Shown: positions 56,164 through 64,000 of the stretch, piece after piece
How the letters are laid out: every line of letters begins with the position of its first letter
How positions within the stretch are numbered: position 1 is the first letter of the stretch
Source: an uncultured Verrucomicrobiae bacterium
Lineage (GTDB): Bacteria > Verrucomicrobiota > Verrucomicrobiia > Limisphaerales > AAA164-E04
Assembly (NCBI GenBank): GCA_951813855.1
Contig: OX638380.1
Span: 4,308,518 to 4,372,517 of the forward strand
DNA length: 64,000 nucleotides
Direction: 5' to 3'
Notes under the pieces: generated by a model
What the model was told of the DNA's origin: nothing
Seen by the model: only the letters and a program-made list of their open reading frames with translations
Database searches by the model: none
Made by a program: the position numbers and the translations under genes

Positions 56164-56466
56164 CTAGCGGTAATAACCGCCGCCGCCGCCACCGCCGCCG
56201 CCGGAACGTTCTTCCCGGGGACGGGCGACGTTGACCGTGAGGGCGCGTCCTTCGATGTTCTGTCCGTGAAGGGCCTTGATGACTTTCTCGGCGTCGTCTT
56301 CGGTTGCCATGGTGACGAAACCGAATCCGCGAGAGCGTCCGGTTTCGCGGTCCAAGATGATCCGGGCCTGTATAACTTCTCCGTATTCAGCGAAAATCTC
56401 GGAGAGCTGCTTGTCTTCGGCGATTTTGAACGGAAGGTTTCCTACAAAGAGTCGAGTTTCCATCAA
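56164..56466 (-). CDS. RRM-type glycine-rich RNA-binding protein
   Basis: A 100-residue cytoplasmic single-RRM protein. RNP2 is TRLFVGNLPF and RNP1 is SRGFGFVTM; the aromatic residues that stack on RNA are Phe in LFVGNL and two Phe in RGFGFV. The tail is ERSGGGGGGGGGYYR. Bacterial members of this family are small, often cold-induced, and bind single-stranded RNA. It has a monocistronic look: the next gene upstream ends 232 bp away. Two ATGs at the start (MMETRLF). Confidence 0.9.
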   Translation of the reverse strand: MMETRLFVGNLPFKIAEDKQLSEIFAEYGEVIQARIILDRETGRSRGFGFVTMATEDDAEKVIKALHGQNIEGRALTVNVARPREERSGGGGGGGGGYYR

Positions 56467-56698
56467 GTATTCTGTCGTTGGCAGTGCAAGTCTGTTCAGG
56501 GTGATTCTTCCGACGTTCGGGTTTCAACTCGCCAATGGAGCGATCCAACTGACGAATATGACTCCCCCCGGAGTGCAAAACTGCCGCAATTCGCCTCTAC
56601 CCTTCCTCAGTAAGGCCGAAAAGTAAAACGATTTTTGGAAAAAAGTGAAAAAAAACGTTCGGTGTCCGGTTCGAGGCTCGAACGCATTTGTTCCGGAG

Positions 56699-57859
56699 TC
56701 ACCGCCGACGAAGGTCGCAGACGCATTCGAGGTGAGCGGTTTGGGGAAACAGGTCCAACGGCGTCACGCCGGCGAGGTCGTAGGCCTGTTCGCCGCAGAG
56801 TAGTTTTAAATCCCGGGCGAGTGTGGCGGGATGGCAGGAGATGTAGAGGATTTGCCGGGGGCGGTGCCGGAGCAGCGAGTCGATCAGTTTTCGGTCACAA
56901 CCCTTGCGGGGCGGATCGAGCAGAACCGTCGTGTCTTCGGCCGTGAACTTAGCGATGAGGCGCGGCAGAGCGACCTCGGCCCGCGAGGCGATGAAGGTGC
57001 CGTTATCGCGGCCGTGGCGCCGGGCGTTTTCCCGAGCCGCGGCGATGGCTCTGGGATCGATTTCGATTCCCAAAAAACGTTCGACTTGATCGGCCAAGGC
57101 GATGCAGAAAAAACCCGTGCCGCAATAAACGTCCAGCAGGATGTTTGTGCCGGAGTCCTGCAGGTCCTGCCGGACCGTGGCGATCATGGCCGGCAACAGG
57201 CTGTCGTTGATTTGAAAAAAAGAATCGGGCGGCAACGACCAATCTTTGGGCAACTGTCGTAAATTGTATTTGGTGCCCGGTTTCAAATCCGGCCGGCGCC
57301 GGAGGTCCTGCAGTTGGCGATTGATTTCCGGTCGCGCGATGGCGCAATGCGCGACGTCGACGACGCCGCGGCCTTCGTGCCGCAGAAATCCCAAGGACGA
57401 TTGCGCCGTTCGGCGATCGTAGCCGGCCCGGACCAGAATTCGATTGCGATAACCGTAGGGGAGCGGAGAGGGAATGGCCGGGCGAATCGGGGGATCGGTA
57501 AAGCCTCCGATCCGTTGGATGAGTTCCCGGAGCTGGCGCCGTTTGATCTCCGGTTGCCGGGAGTAGGGGATTTGCTGATATTGGCAACCGCCGCACTGAG
57601 TGAAGTACGGACACGGGGCGTCGATCCGGTCGGGAGAGGGCGTCAGGATCGCTAACGGCTTGCCGCGGGCGAATCGTTGTTTGCGTTCCGTGATTTCCGT
57701 GCGGACCGATTCTCCCGGGACGACAAACGGCACGAAGACCGCCAGCCCTTCCAGACGAGCGAGGCCTTCTCCGCCGAAGGCTAGGCTTTCGACGAGGAGG
57801 TCGACGACATCGCCGACCTCGGGCGCGGCCGGGAGTACCGGTTCGTTCGGAGACCCCAA
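56699..57859 (-). CDS. rlmD: RlmD/RumA-type 23S rRNA uracil-C5 methyltransferase
   Basis: A 386-residue SAM-dependent RNA methyltransferase with an iron-sulfur cluster. A TRAM-type N-terminal domain (GEGLARLEGLAVFVPFVVPG) is followed by the cluster cysteines APCPYFTQCGGCQYQQ (C-x5-C-x2-C) and a later Cys (VAHCAIARP). The methyltransferase has LLDVYCGTGFFCIALA, LDPPRKGCDRKL, and the catalytic Cys in YISCHPATLARDL. The exact uridine (1939 or another, as in RlmC/TrmA) cannot be read off. The start is TTG at 57859; no better one is seen. It is followed downstream on the same strand by nothing for 230 bp. Confidence 0.88.
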   Translation of the reverse strand: MGSPNEPVLPAAPEVGDVVDLLVESLAFGGEGLARLEGLAVFVPFVVPGESVRTEITERKQRFARGKPLAILTPSPDRIDAPCPYFTQCGGCQYQQIPYSRQPEIKRRQLRELIQRIGGFTDPPIRPAIPSPLPYGYRNRILVRAGYDRRTAQSSLGFLRHEGRGVVDVAHCAIARPEINRQLQDLRRRPDLKPGTKYNLRQLPKDWSLPPDSFFQINDSLLPAMIATVRQDLQDSGTNILLDVYCGTGFFCIALADQVERFLGIEIDPRAIAAARENARRHGRDNGTFIASRAEVALPRLIAKFTAEDTTVLLDPPRKGCDRKLIDSLLRHRPRQILYISCHPATLARDLKLLCGEQAYDLAGVTPLDLFPQTAHLECVCDLRRR

Positions 57860-57901
57860 GGAGAAAACGGCTGATCGGTCGCTGGTTCGAACGGCTCCGC
57901 T

Positions 57902-58930
57902 TCAGTGATGGGGAGAGTTCTCGTAGTGATGGCGAAGGGTATCGATGCCGAAGTCGTTTTCGAAATCGCGCCAGGCAGTGTGGACGTGATTGGCGTTATT
58001 CTGAATGTTGTCGTATTCCAGCAGGAAGGTCGGTCCTTGGATGCTGTAGTAATGGGGCTTGTCCGGTTCCAGTGAACCCATCCAGGCGAAATGGATTTTT
58101 TCGATGCCGGCCTGTTTGATCTTATGGAGATCTCGGTGGGCTAATTCCGTCCGGCTGCGGAAGACGTATTCGTGGATGATCTGCATCAGCAATTCGCGTT
58201 GGTGCCAATTGAGCGCGGTCGAGGGCAGGCCCTTGTGTTTAAGGGGGACCACCTTGCGTTGGCTGCCGGAGAAAATATCCCGGGGCGCTTCCTTGCGGAC
58301 GAGGGCTATTTTAAGTTGTTCGGGGTTGAGGGAACGAACCAAGGCGCGGGCGATGTCTTCTTCTTCGGCCAAAGCGCGCAGTCCGCGGCGCGGCCCCGAT
58401 TTCACGTGCGCGGGATTGGAGCCGTAGAAAGAAGGCGTGCCCGAGGCGAGCTGTCCCTTGACGATTACGAAATTGACGGAGAGGTGATGTCCTTCGAATC
58501 GCCAACCCCAGGTCCCTGCCGGCGAAGGCTGGCCGAACACGCTGACGTGATAGAGGGCCGGGTCGCGCGAGAACCGGCGATCCGGGCCTTCCGAGAGTTG
58601 CAGGATCCGTTCCAGGCTCATCACGGTCAAGGCCTTGACTTGACCCTTGCGGCTGAGCCCGGTGGCTAATAACGCGTAAGCCAACGATTTTTGATCCTCG
58701 CTCATTTTACTGAGAGGCAGACCCCGGCGTTCCTTGGGGATGAAATGCCAGTTGAGTCGTTCTTCGTCTCCGAACTCGAAGACGGTCAGGGCCCGTTCTT
58801 CTTCGTTTAACGAGGCCAGAAAAGTATGGGCGGCGGCGGCCATTTCTCTTTCCGGATGGTCGGCAACGGCGGGGCCGGCGAGGCACAGCAGGACCGCCCA
58901 AGCGGCGACCGAATAGTAGCGGCGATTCAT
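57902..58930 (-). CDS. DUF3500-family exported protein
   Basis: A 342-residue protein with a signal peptide (VAAWAVLLCLAGPAVADHPE). I recognise the DUF3500 pattern: LNEEERALTVFEFGDEERLN, WHFIPKERRGLPLSKMSEDQ, SLAYALLATGLSRKGQVKA, GWRFEGHHLSVNFVI, and at the end PTFLLEYDNIQNNANHVHTA with HYENSPHH. No biochemical function is known. Conserved His and acidic residues hint at a metal-dependent activity (inference). It ends 43 bp before the RlmD gene on the same strand, so the two may be co-transcribed. Complete frame, good ATG. Confidence 0.88.
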   Translation of the reverse strand: MNRRYYSVAAWAVLLCLAGPAVADHPEREMAAAAHTFLASLNEEERALTVFEFGDEERLNWHFIPKERRGLPLSKMSEDQKSLAYALLATGLSRKGQVKALTVMSLERILQLSEGPDRRFSRDPALYHVSVFGQPSPAGTWGWRFEGHHLSVNFVIVKGQLASGTPSFYGSNPAHVKSGPRRGLRALAEEEDIARALVRSLNPEQLKIALVRKEAPRDIFSGSQRKVVPLKHKGLPSTALNWHQRELLMQIIHEYVFRSRTELAHRDLHKIKQAGIEKIHFAWMGSLEPDKPHYYSIQGPTFLLEYDNIQNNANHVHTAWRDFENDFGIDTLRHHYENSPHH

Positions 58931-59270
58931 GGTTCCAGAATTATTCAGCCGCCGGGGGAGCGCAAGGCAAATTGCCGCTTAGGTCGCGTGGCGATCCCGC
59001 GGATCACGAACCGGTGCCAGGCTTCGTTCGGTCGGGGGCGCCGCCGAAGAGCGGCGATTCGAGGAATTTGAGGCGGCGGGAGAAACCGTCGAGTTCAGGA
59101 GCCGAACCGGCGGTTGCCGAATCTGAAGGAACGGCCGTGCGGTGTTCGGCGCGGTAGAGTAGCGGTCCGGCACCCGGCCTGGTCGCCGAGGGTTGCCGCC
59201 GGGGGCGGAGCGGACCCGGCGCTTGAATTACGACGTTTGGTTCGTATGCTGTCCCTCGTCCCTTCGGCCC
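58931..59270. other. 340-bp intergenic stretch, nothing recognised
   Basis: Divergent promoter region between the DUF3500 gene and the YhdT-like/SSS pair. GC-rich; no promoter could be assigned with confidence. Confidence 0.5.
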
Positions 59271-59582
59271 ATGGAGAAAAGTCCTTCCAACTCGTCCGAA
59301 ACCGTCGGCGAAAGAACTTCGGTTTTTCGGCAACTGCGCGGCGAAACCCTGGTGATTTTGGGGATTTGGTTGGGGTTCATGGCGTGGACCATCGGAGTTA
59401 CTGCCTACTTGGGGTATGCCGAGCCGGCTGGGGAAACCGTCGAATTGGTGTGGGGGTTACCGGCTTGGGTGTTTTGGGGCATCGTCGTGCCTTGGGCGGC
59501 AGCGAACGTTACGACGTTTTGGTTTTGCCTGGGGTATATGAAGGATCAGCCGCTGGACGAACCGGAAACTCCGGAACGATAG
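59271..59582 (+). CDS. Small membrane protein beside SSS symporter (YhdT/DUF997-like)
   Basis: A 103-residue protein with two membrane segments (ILGIWLGFMAWTIGVTAYLG and WVFWGIVVPWAAANVTTFWF) and short hydrophilic ends. Position and topology match the small YhdT-like (DUF997) proteins that precede pantothenate-type sodium symporters. ATG at 59271 gives a sensible protein; the frame extends upstream without protein character. The SSS gene starts 4 bp after its stop, so it is very probably a partner of that transporter. Confidence 0.78.
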   Translation: MEKSPSNSSETVGERTSVFRQLRGETLVILGIWLGFMAWTIGVTAYLGYAEPAGETVELVWGLPAWVFWGIVVPWAAANVTTFWFCLGYMKDQPLDEPETPER

Positions 59583-59586
59583 GCCG

Positions 59587-61548
59587 ATGGAAGGCAACGC
59601 GATCGAACTTTCGACCCCGGCGGCCGGGGCGTCCAATGCGGCGTTGTTGACCTTCGGCGTTTACCTGGCACTGGTGTTCTTCTTGGCGTGGCTGTCGGGG
59701 AGGGTGCGGCGACGGCGCGATTTCGTTAGCGAGTATTTTTTGGGCAGTCGCAATCTGGGGCTTTGGGCCTTCGCGCTGACTTTCGCCGCCACGAGCGCAT
59801 CCGGCGGCAGTTTCATGGGGTTTCCCTCGTTGATCTACACTCACGGCTGGGTGATGGCTCTCTGGATCGCCGGTTACATGGCCGTTCCCCTCGTGACGAC
59901 CGGATTCCTGGCCAAACGGATTAACCAGGTGGCTCGTCGGGCGAAAGCGGTAACGGTGCCCGACATTCTGCGGGCCCGGTTCGGCAGCCAAGGAGTGGGG
60001 TTGGTCGCCACCGCGATTTTGGTCTTCTTCATGTTTTTCTATCTGTTGGCTCAGTTCAAGGCGGGAAGCAGCATCTTGGTCACCTTGTTCGGAGACATCC
60101 CTATGTTCGAGGCCGCCGTGGTGCGGGTGGCGGTTTGGCAACAGAACCTGGGATGGTCCTGGTTGAGCGCGGCCGAACCGGATTTCTTATTGTGCCTCAG
60201 CGTTTTTGCCGGAGCGGTCATCCTTTATACCGCTTACGGCGGCTTTCGAGCGGTGGTGTGGACGGACGTGATGCAGGGCGCCGTTATGGTTCTGGGAGTG
60301 GGAATCATGCTGGTCTTGTTGCTGTACCATCTCGGAGGGTTGGAACGATCGACGAAACGGCTGGCGGCTATGACTCCTCCGGAACACGGCGAGGTAACGC
60401 TGGAAATGATGACGGTCAGCGAGCGGCCGGTTGCCCTGAGGAAGGGATCCTGGCTGGAAATCACGGACCAAGGCCGGCGGGCGACCATGGCTCGCACCAA
60501 GAAGTTGACCGTGATCCCGGCCGGAATGTCGAGGGCCGAAAACGTGGAAGTGCTCCTGTCGACCACCCCAGAAGAAATCGCCTCCTTGCAACCGGACCCG
60601 CTGACCAGGCCGATCCGAGTGACGGTTACGGAACGAACGCCTTACGGTTGGGGCGCGGGGATGAAAGGCGCTTATCTCAAGGCACCGGGTCCCGATGCGG
60701 TTTCGCCCATCGGCTTTCTGTCGTTGAGCATGGCGTTTAGTTTTTTTCTGTTTTGGCCGTTCGCCGGAGTAGGGCAACCGAGCAACATGGTGCGTCAGAT
60801 GGCTTTCAGGGATTCGCGAACCCTGCGCCATTCGATCGTGTTGGTGTGCGTCTATTTTTCGCTCATCTATTTTCCTCTGGTGATTATCTTTTGCGGCGCC
60901 CGGCTGCTGGTACCGGGTATGGAAATCGAGCCGGATCGGGTCATGCCGGAAACCGCGCATGTCCTGGCCGATATCGCCGGAACGCCTTGGTTGGCGGGAT
61001 TGATCGTGGCGGCGCCGTTCGCCGCGGTCATGTCGAGCGTCGACAGCTTTTTGCTCATGGTTTCTTCCGGCCTGGTGCGCGACCTTTATCAACGAAACAT
61101 TAATCCTTCCGCCGGTGAACGGACGATCAAACGGTTGACGTATGGGGTCACGGTCGTGGTCGGTTTGGCCGCGGCCGTTGCCGTGCTCAACCCACCGCAG
61201 TATTTGCAGAGCCTGATCGTGTTCGCGACCGGAGGGCTGGCGGGGTGCTTTTTGATGCCCATGGTCCTGACCTTGTTTTGGCCCCGAACCTCGAACGCCG
61301 GCGTGATCGCCGGTATGCTGGGCGGTTGTGCGGTGCACTTGACGTTATTGATGGTGGGCTATCAGGTCCATGGCCGCTTTCAGGAATACGAGCTTTGGGG
61401 GTTGGACCCGTTTCTTTGGGACGTCGCCGGCTCGGGAATCCTGACGATTGCGGTCAGTTGTTTCACGCCTTGGATCCCCGAGGCGTTGGAGCGGCGGTTT
61501 TTCGGCGAGTCCTCCCGGTCCCGGATCGAAGCGACGCCGGGGGATTAG
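59587..61548 (+). CDS. SSS-family sodium:solute symporter with a soluble insertion
   Basis: A 653-residue inner-membrane sodium symporter, closest in feel to the pantothenate/proline group: EYFLGSRNLGLWAFALTFAA, PDILRARFG, ILYTAYGGFRAVVWTDVMQG, SSVDSFLLMVSSGLVRD. It has some 13 membrane segments. Between helices at about residues 245 and 375 lies a ~130-residue hydrophilic insert with few hydrophobic stretches (TPPEHGEVTLEMMTVSERP to PYGWGAGMKGAYLK), unusual for the family, which normally has about 490-530 residues. It is paired with the YhdT-like gene. HisH follows after 36 bp but is unlikely to be related. Confidence 0.9.
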   Translation: MEGNAIELSTPAAGASNAALLTFGVYLALVFFLAWLSGRVRRRRDFVSEYFLGSRNLGLWAFALTFAATSASGGSFMGFPSLIYTHGWVMALWIAGYMAVPLVTTGFLAKRINQVARRAKAVTVPDILRARFGSQGVGLVATAILVFFMFFYLLAQFKAGSSILVTLFGDIPMFEAAVVRVAVWQQNLGWSWLSAAEPDFLLCLSVFAGAVILYTAYGGFRAVVWTDVMQGAVMVLGVGIMLVLLLYHLGGLERSTKRLAAMTPPEHGEVTLEMMTVSERPVALRKGSWLEITDQGRRATMARTKKLTVIPAGMSRAENVEVLLSTTPEEIASLQPDPLTRPIRVTVTERTPYGWGAGMKGAYLKAPGPDAVSPIGFLSLSMAFSFFLFWPFAGVGQPSNMVRQMAFRDSRTLRHSIVLVCVYFSLIYFPLVIIFCGARLLVPGMEIEPDRVMPETAHVLADIAGTPWLAGLIVAAPFAAVMSSVDSFLLMVSSGLVRDLYQRNINPSAGERTIKRLTYGVTVVVGLAAAVAVLNPPQYLQSLIVFATGGLAGCFLMPMVLTLFWPRTSNAGVIAGMLGGCAVHLTLLMVGYQVHGRFQEYELWGLDPFLWDVAGSGILTIAVSCFTPWIPEALERRFFGESSRSRIEATPGD

Positions 61549-61584
61549 TTTGTCCGAAACTTCATTCGGCGTTAGAGTGGCGGA

Positions 61585-62208
61585 GTGATCGCGTTACTCG
61601 ACTACGGCTCCGGTAATTTACGCAGCGTTCATAAGGCGTTGACGCATTGCGGCGCCGAAGTGGCCCTGGTCCGCGAGGCCGGCGATCTGCCCGCGAATTG
61701 CCGGGGCATGGTGTTGCCGGGGGTCGGGGCGTTTGACGACTGCGTCGCGGCGTTGGACCGGCAAAAGTTGCGTCCCGGGATAATGGAACATATCGCGGGC
61801 GGGAAACCGTTTTTGGGCATTTGCGTCGGTTATCAGATCCTATTCGAGCGAAGCAGCGAATTCGCCAGCCGATGTCCCGGGCTGGGCGTTTTCCAGGGCG
61901 CGGTGACCCGCTTTCCCGCCGACCGGGGGATCAAGGTGCCGCAAATCGGCTGGAACAGCCTGTCGGTCGAACGGCCGGACTGTCCGTTGTTCCAAGGCGT
62001 TCCGGAGGGAAGCCACGTCTATTTCGTGCACAGTTATTATCCGGAGCCGGCCGAGGCGGAGATAATCAGCAGCCGTACTTCCTACGGCGTTCGTTTCGCT
62101 TCGGCCGTCTGGAAGGCCAACGTGTTCGCCACGCAGTTTCATCCGGAAAAGAGCCAGGAAGTGGGCTTGCGGATGCTGCGAAATTTCATCGGTTTGACCG
62201 AACCGTGA
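61585..62208 (+). CDS. hisH: Imidazole glycerol phosphate synthase glutaminase subunit
   Basis: A 207-residue class I glutamine amidotransferase that supplies ammonia to HisF in histidine biosynthesis. Oxyanion/nucleophile motif GKPFLGICVGYQILFE (Cys), the His and Glu of the triad in ATQFHPEKSQEVG, start IALLDYGSGNLRSVHKAL, PQIGWNS and YFVHSYYPEP, all family-typical. GTG start at 61585. No HisF, HisA or other his gene is in the window, so the pathway is scattered, as in many PVC genomes. Confidence 0.93.
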   Translation: MIALLDYGSGNLRSVHKALTHCGAEVALVREAGDLPANCRGMVLPGVGAFDDCVAALDRQKLRPGIMEHIAGGKPFLGICVGYQILFERSSEFASRCPGLGVFQGAVTRFPADRGIKVPQIGWNSLSVERPDCPLFQGVPEGSHVYFVHSYYPEPAEAEIISSRTSYGVRFASAVWKANVFATQFHPEKSQEVGLRMLRNFIGLTEP

Positions 62209-62357
62209 TTCGATGGCTCAGGGCGGGGCAACGTCGTGGCCTCGGATCATCGATTTCGGAAAGCATTTTAGAGTTGCGCTCGCTTCGGGCTTCGGTTAGG
62301 CTTCGGGCTTATAACACTGGAGGAGGGAAGAACGCCTTTTAACCGGAATCAGTATCT

Positions 62358-62975
62358 ATGGCCCACGAATTACCGAAATTGCCTTACGCTCCTGACGCTC
62401 TGGAGCCCCACGTCGATGCCCAGACCATGGAGATTCATCATGGGAAGCATCATCAGACTTACGTGACCAAGTTGAACGGAGCCTTGTCCGGGCATCCGGA
62501 ATTGGAGAGCAAGTCGCTTTGCGAACTGCTGGGCGACCTGAACGCCGTCCCGGAATCGATCCGGACGGCCGTACGCAACAACGGCGGCGGGCACGCCAAT
62601 CATTCCTTTTTTTGGGAAATCATGGAGCCTAACGCCGGAGGCGTGCCGACGGCTCCCTTGGCCCGGGAGATCGAGGCCAGTTTCGGAAGTTTCGACTCGT
62701 TCAAGGAGAAATTCGAAGCCGCCGCCGTGGCCCGGTTCGGCAGCGGCTGGGTTTGGTTGTTTCTGAATGGGGAAGGGAAGTTGGAAATCGGGTCCACGCC
62801 CAATCAGGACAGTCCGGTCACCGAAGGAACGGGGAGGCCTCTGTTGGGTTGCGACGTTTGGGAGCATGCGTATTATCTCAAATACCAGAATCGTCGCCCG
62901 GATTACGTGAAAGCTTTTTGGAACGTCGTCAACTGGGATCAGGTAGGCGAGAGGTTCGAAGACGCCAGGAATTAG
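62358..62975 (+). CDS. sodA: Superoxide dismutase, Mn-type by motifs
   Basis: A 205-residue cytoplasmic superoxide dismutase. Metal ligands: His in [10 protein letters not shown], His in [12 protein letters not shown], Asp and His in [12 protein letters not shown]. The Gly-rich [11 protein letters not shown] and the TPNQDSPV stretch place the outer-sphere Gln as in the manganese group, not the iron group; metal use still needs testing. A purine-rich GGAGGAGGG lies ~30 bp upstream of the ATG (62319-62327), too far for a normal ribosome binding site. Followed by a strong terminator at 63101-63132. Confidence 0.93.
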   Translation: MAHELPKLPYAPDALEPHVDAQTMEIHHGKHHQTYVTKLNGALSGHPELESKSLCELLGDLNAVPESIRTAVRNNGGGHANHSFFWEIMEPNAGGVPTAPLAREIEASFGSFDSFKEKFEAAAVARFGSGWVWLFLNGEGKLEIGSTPNQDSPVTEGTGRPLLGCDVWEHAYYLKYQNRRPDYVKAFWNVVNWDQVGERFEDARN

Positions 62976-63302
62976 AAGTCGCGGACGCCTGCAGGGCGTC
63001 AGACGCAAGCGAATTGCAGGAGAACACCGGCAAGAGGGGCGCCACTCGTTAAGCAGTAGTTGCACAGAAAAGGCCCCTGTTGTCCCGTCTCGTTGCACCA
63101 GGCCGTTCCGGGGATCCGGGACGGCCTTTTTTCTTGGTCGGACGGCGGTGAGGCCATGGGTACTTGAGCGGTTTTTTCCCTCGGGCGAATCGGCGGCGAT
63201 CACGGTATCAAGACGGGGTGAGTTCGCCAATCGAAGGGCTTGAATCGTTCGCTTTATCGGTGGCCGGCCGGTACCGGTAGAGAACGCTCAGCTAACGAAC
63301 CT
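62976..63302. other. 330-bp intergenic stretch with terminator
   Basis: Holds the intrinsic terminator at 63101-63132 and, beyond it, the promoter region of the next SSS gene. Nothing else recognised. Confidence 0.55.
63101..63132 (+). terminator. Strong intrinsic terminator after superoxide dismutase
   Basis: GGCCGTTCCGG pairs with CCGGGACGGCC (one mismatch or G-U) around a 4-base loop, directly followed by TTTTTT at 63127-63132. Confidence 0.88.
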
Positions 63303-64000
63303 ATGAACTGGATCGATTATTTGGTTTTGGCCGGATATTTCGGGGTGATTCTCTGGATTGGCCGGCTGGCCATGAAGCGCATCAAGCGGCAAGAAGATTT
63401 CCTTTTGGGAGGTCGATCGTTCGGGCGCGTCATTCAGGCGTTCGCGGCCTTCGGCGCCGGCACCGGTTCCTCCGATCCCGTCAACACCGCCCGAACGACC
63501 TTCACCAGCGGGATGAGCGGTATTTGGAGCGTCATGTCGTGGTTGTTTGTCACCCCGTTTTACTGGATCGCCGCGGTCTGGTATCGGCGCATGCGTCACT
63601 TGACCCTAGGCGACTGGTTCGTGGAGCGTTACGAGTCCAAACGGATGGGAATCGCTTATTGCGCCTTTGGGATTCTCTTTTACATGGTCTATATCTCCAT
63701 GCTGTTTTCGGCCATCGGCAAAGTGGCCGCTCCCTTGATCGGGGATACCTTCGTCCTGGGAGGGATTCAAGGGAACATGGAATACGTGCTCGTGCCGGTT
63801 TTGGCGGTGATCGTCGTGCTTTACGGGGTTTTCGGAGGCATGACGGCCGCCTATTGGACCGATGTGGTTCAAGGGATTTGCATCATTGTCCTGTCCCTTT
63901 TGCTGATTCCTTTCGGACTCAATGCGGTGGTTGAGCAATTCGGCGATCCGGAAAGCCAGGGAATTCTGGACGGATTCGCGATCATGCGGGATCAGTTGCC
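63303..64000 (+). CDS. SSS-family sodium:solute symporter, 5' part only
   Basis: Open from ATG at 63303 to the window edge (232 codons), so the C terminus is missing. It begins MNWIDYLVLAGYFGVILWIG, then EDFLLGGRSFGRVIQAFAAF, a GTGSSDPVNTARTTFTSGMS stretch, and YGVFGGMTAAYWTDVVQG (the family's YGGF-TD-Q region). Transport of a sugar or organic solute is likely; its substrate is not predictable. It is the third SSS gene of the window and differs from the other two in the N-terminal region. Confidence 0.85.
   Translation, partial: MNWIDYLVLAGYFGVILWIGRLAMKRIKRQEDFLLGGRSFGRVIQAFAAFGAGTGSSDPVNTARTTFTSGMSGIWSVMSWLFVTPFYWIAAVWYRRMRHLTLGDWFVERYESKRMGIAYCAFGILFYMVYISMLFSAIGKVAAPLIGDTFVLGGIQGNMEYVLVPVLAVIVVLYGVFGGMTAAYWTDVVQGICIIVLSLLLIPFGLNAVVEQFGDPESQGILDGFAIMRDQL

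Noticed and set aside
62319-62327. GGAGGAGGG as the ribosome binding site of superoxide dismutase
   Set aside because: It is about 30 bases before the ATG; no in-frame start lies at normal distance, so it is not called.

Overview
The window reads as a chromosomal piece of a Gram-negative bacterium of the PVC group, most likely a verrucomicrobium of the Opitutales/Puniceicoccales type (inference). The signs are three TonB-dependent receptors, two of them with the VELSPF or QLSPE lead-in, two prepilin-like secreted proteins with [12 protein letters not shown] leaders, FG-GAP/UnbV, PQQ-propeller, kelch and LamG/Ig exported proteins, and several SSS-family sodium symporters. No rRNA, tRNA or CRISPR array was found. 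Coding density is low: about ten intergenic stretches of 0.3-1.5 kb hold nothing recognisable. Pseudogenes and dead insertion sequences are common, as in a genome under relaxed selection.

Layout. 1-4.9 kb: an SSS transporter with an internal amber codon, then a Tat-exported Gfo/Idh/MocA oxidoreductase cut inside its signal peptide by a complete 2,092-bp IS4-type element (18-bp inverted repeats, 9-bp target duplication). 5.2-11 kb: a graveyard of ISAs1-like, IS1634-like, IS4-like and DruA-like remnants, an AT-rich orphan gene and a 204-bp tandem repeat array. 11-22 kb: a propeller-cupredoxin fusion, an FG-GAP/UnbV protein, a TPR protein, an orphan adenine methyltransferase, a pseudopilin and a LamG/Ig protein. 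22.9-29.1 kb: two tandem FecA-like receptors and an AraC regulator, with a Fur-like palindrome before the second receptor. 29.6-36 kb: a PQQ propeller, secreted proteins, a second pseudopilin and a kelch protein. 36.2-41.1 kb: a 4.86-kb element bounded by 113-bp inverted repeats and 7-bp direct repeats. It carries a DUF6338-like membrane gene, a coupled 47-codon ORF, a second 204-bp array and an IS21 remnant. 41.3-44 kb: a third TonB receptor.

44.8-64 kb is housekeeping-like: GGCT-like protein; SDR - LarA-like racemase - small membrane protein operon; a minus-strand envelope operon (serine hydrolase-NamZ fusion, ApbE, BamD-like, LptE-like); class II aldolase; rhomboid protease; RRM protein; RlmD-type methyltransferase; DUF3500 protein; a YhdT-like/SSS transporter pair; HisH; Mn-type superoxide dismutase with a strong terminator; and the start of another SSS transporter that runs off the window.

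The most interesting structures are the precisely datable IS insertion in the Tat gene, the inverted-repeat element at 36.2-41.1 kb with its hairpin ends, a 16-bp sequence that recurs exactly where several mobile elements are cut off, and the 204-bp arrays that sit just upstream of AT-rich genes at two separate loci. All identifications come from reading the sequence; no database search was run.
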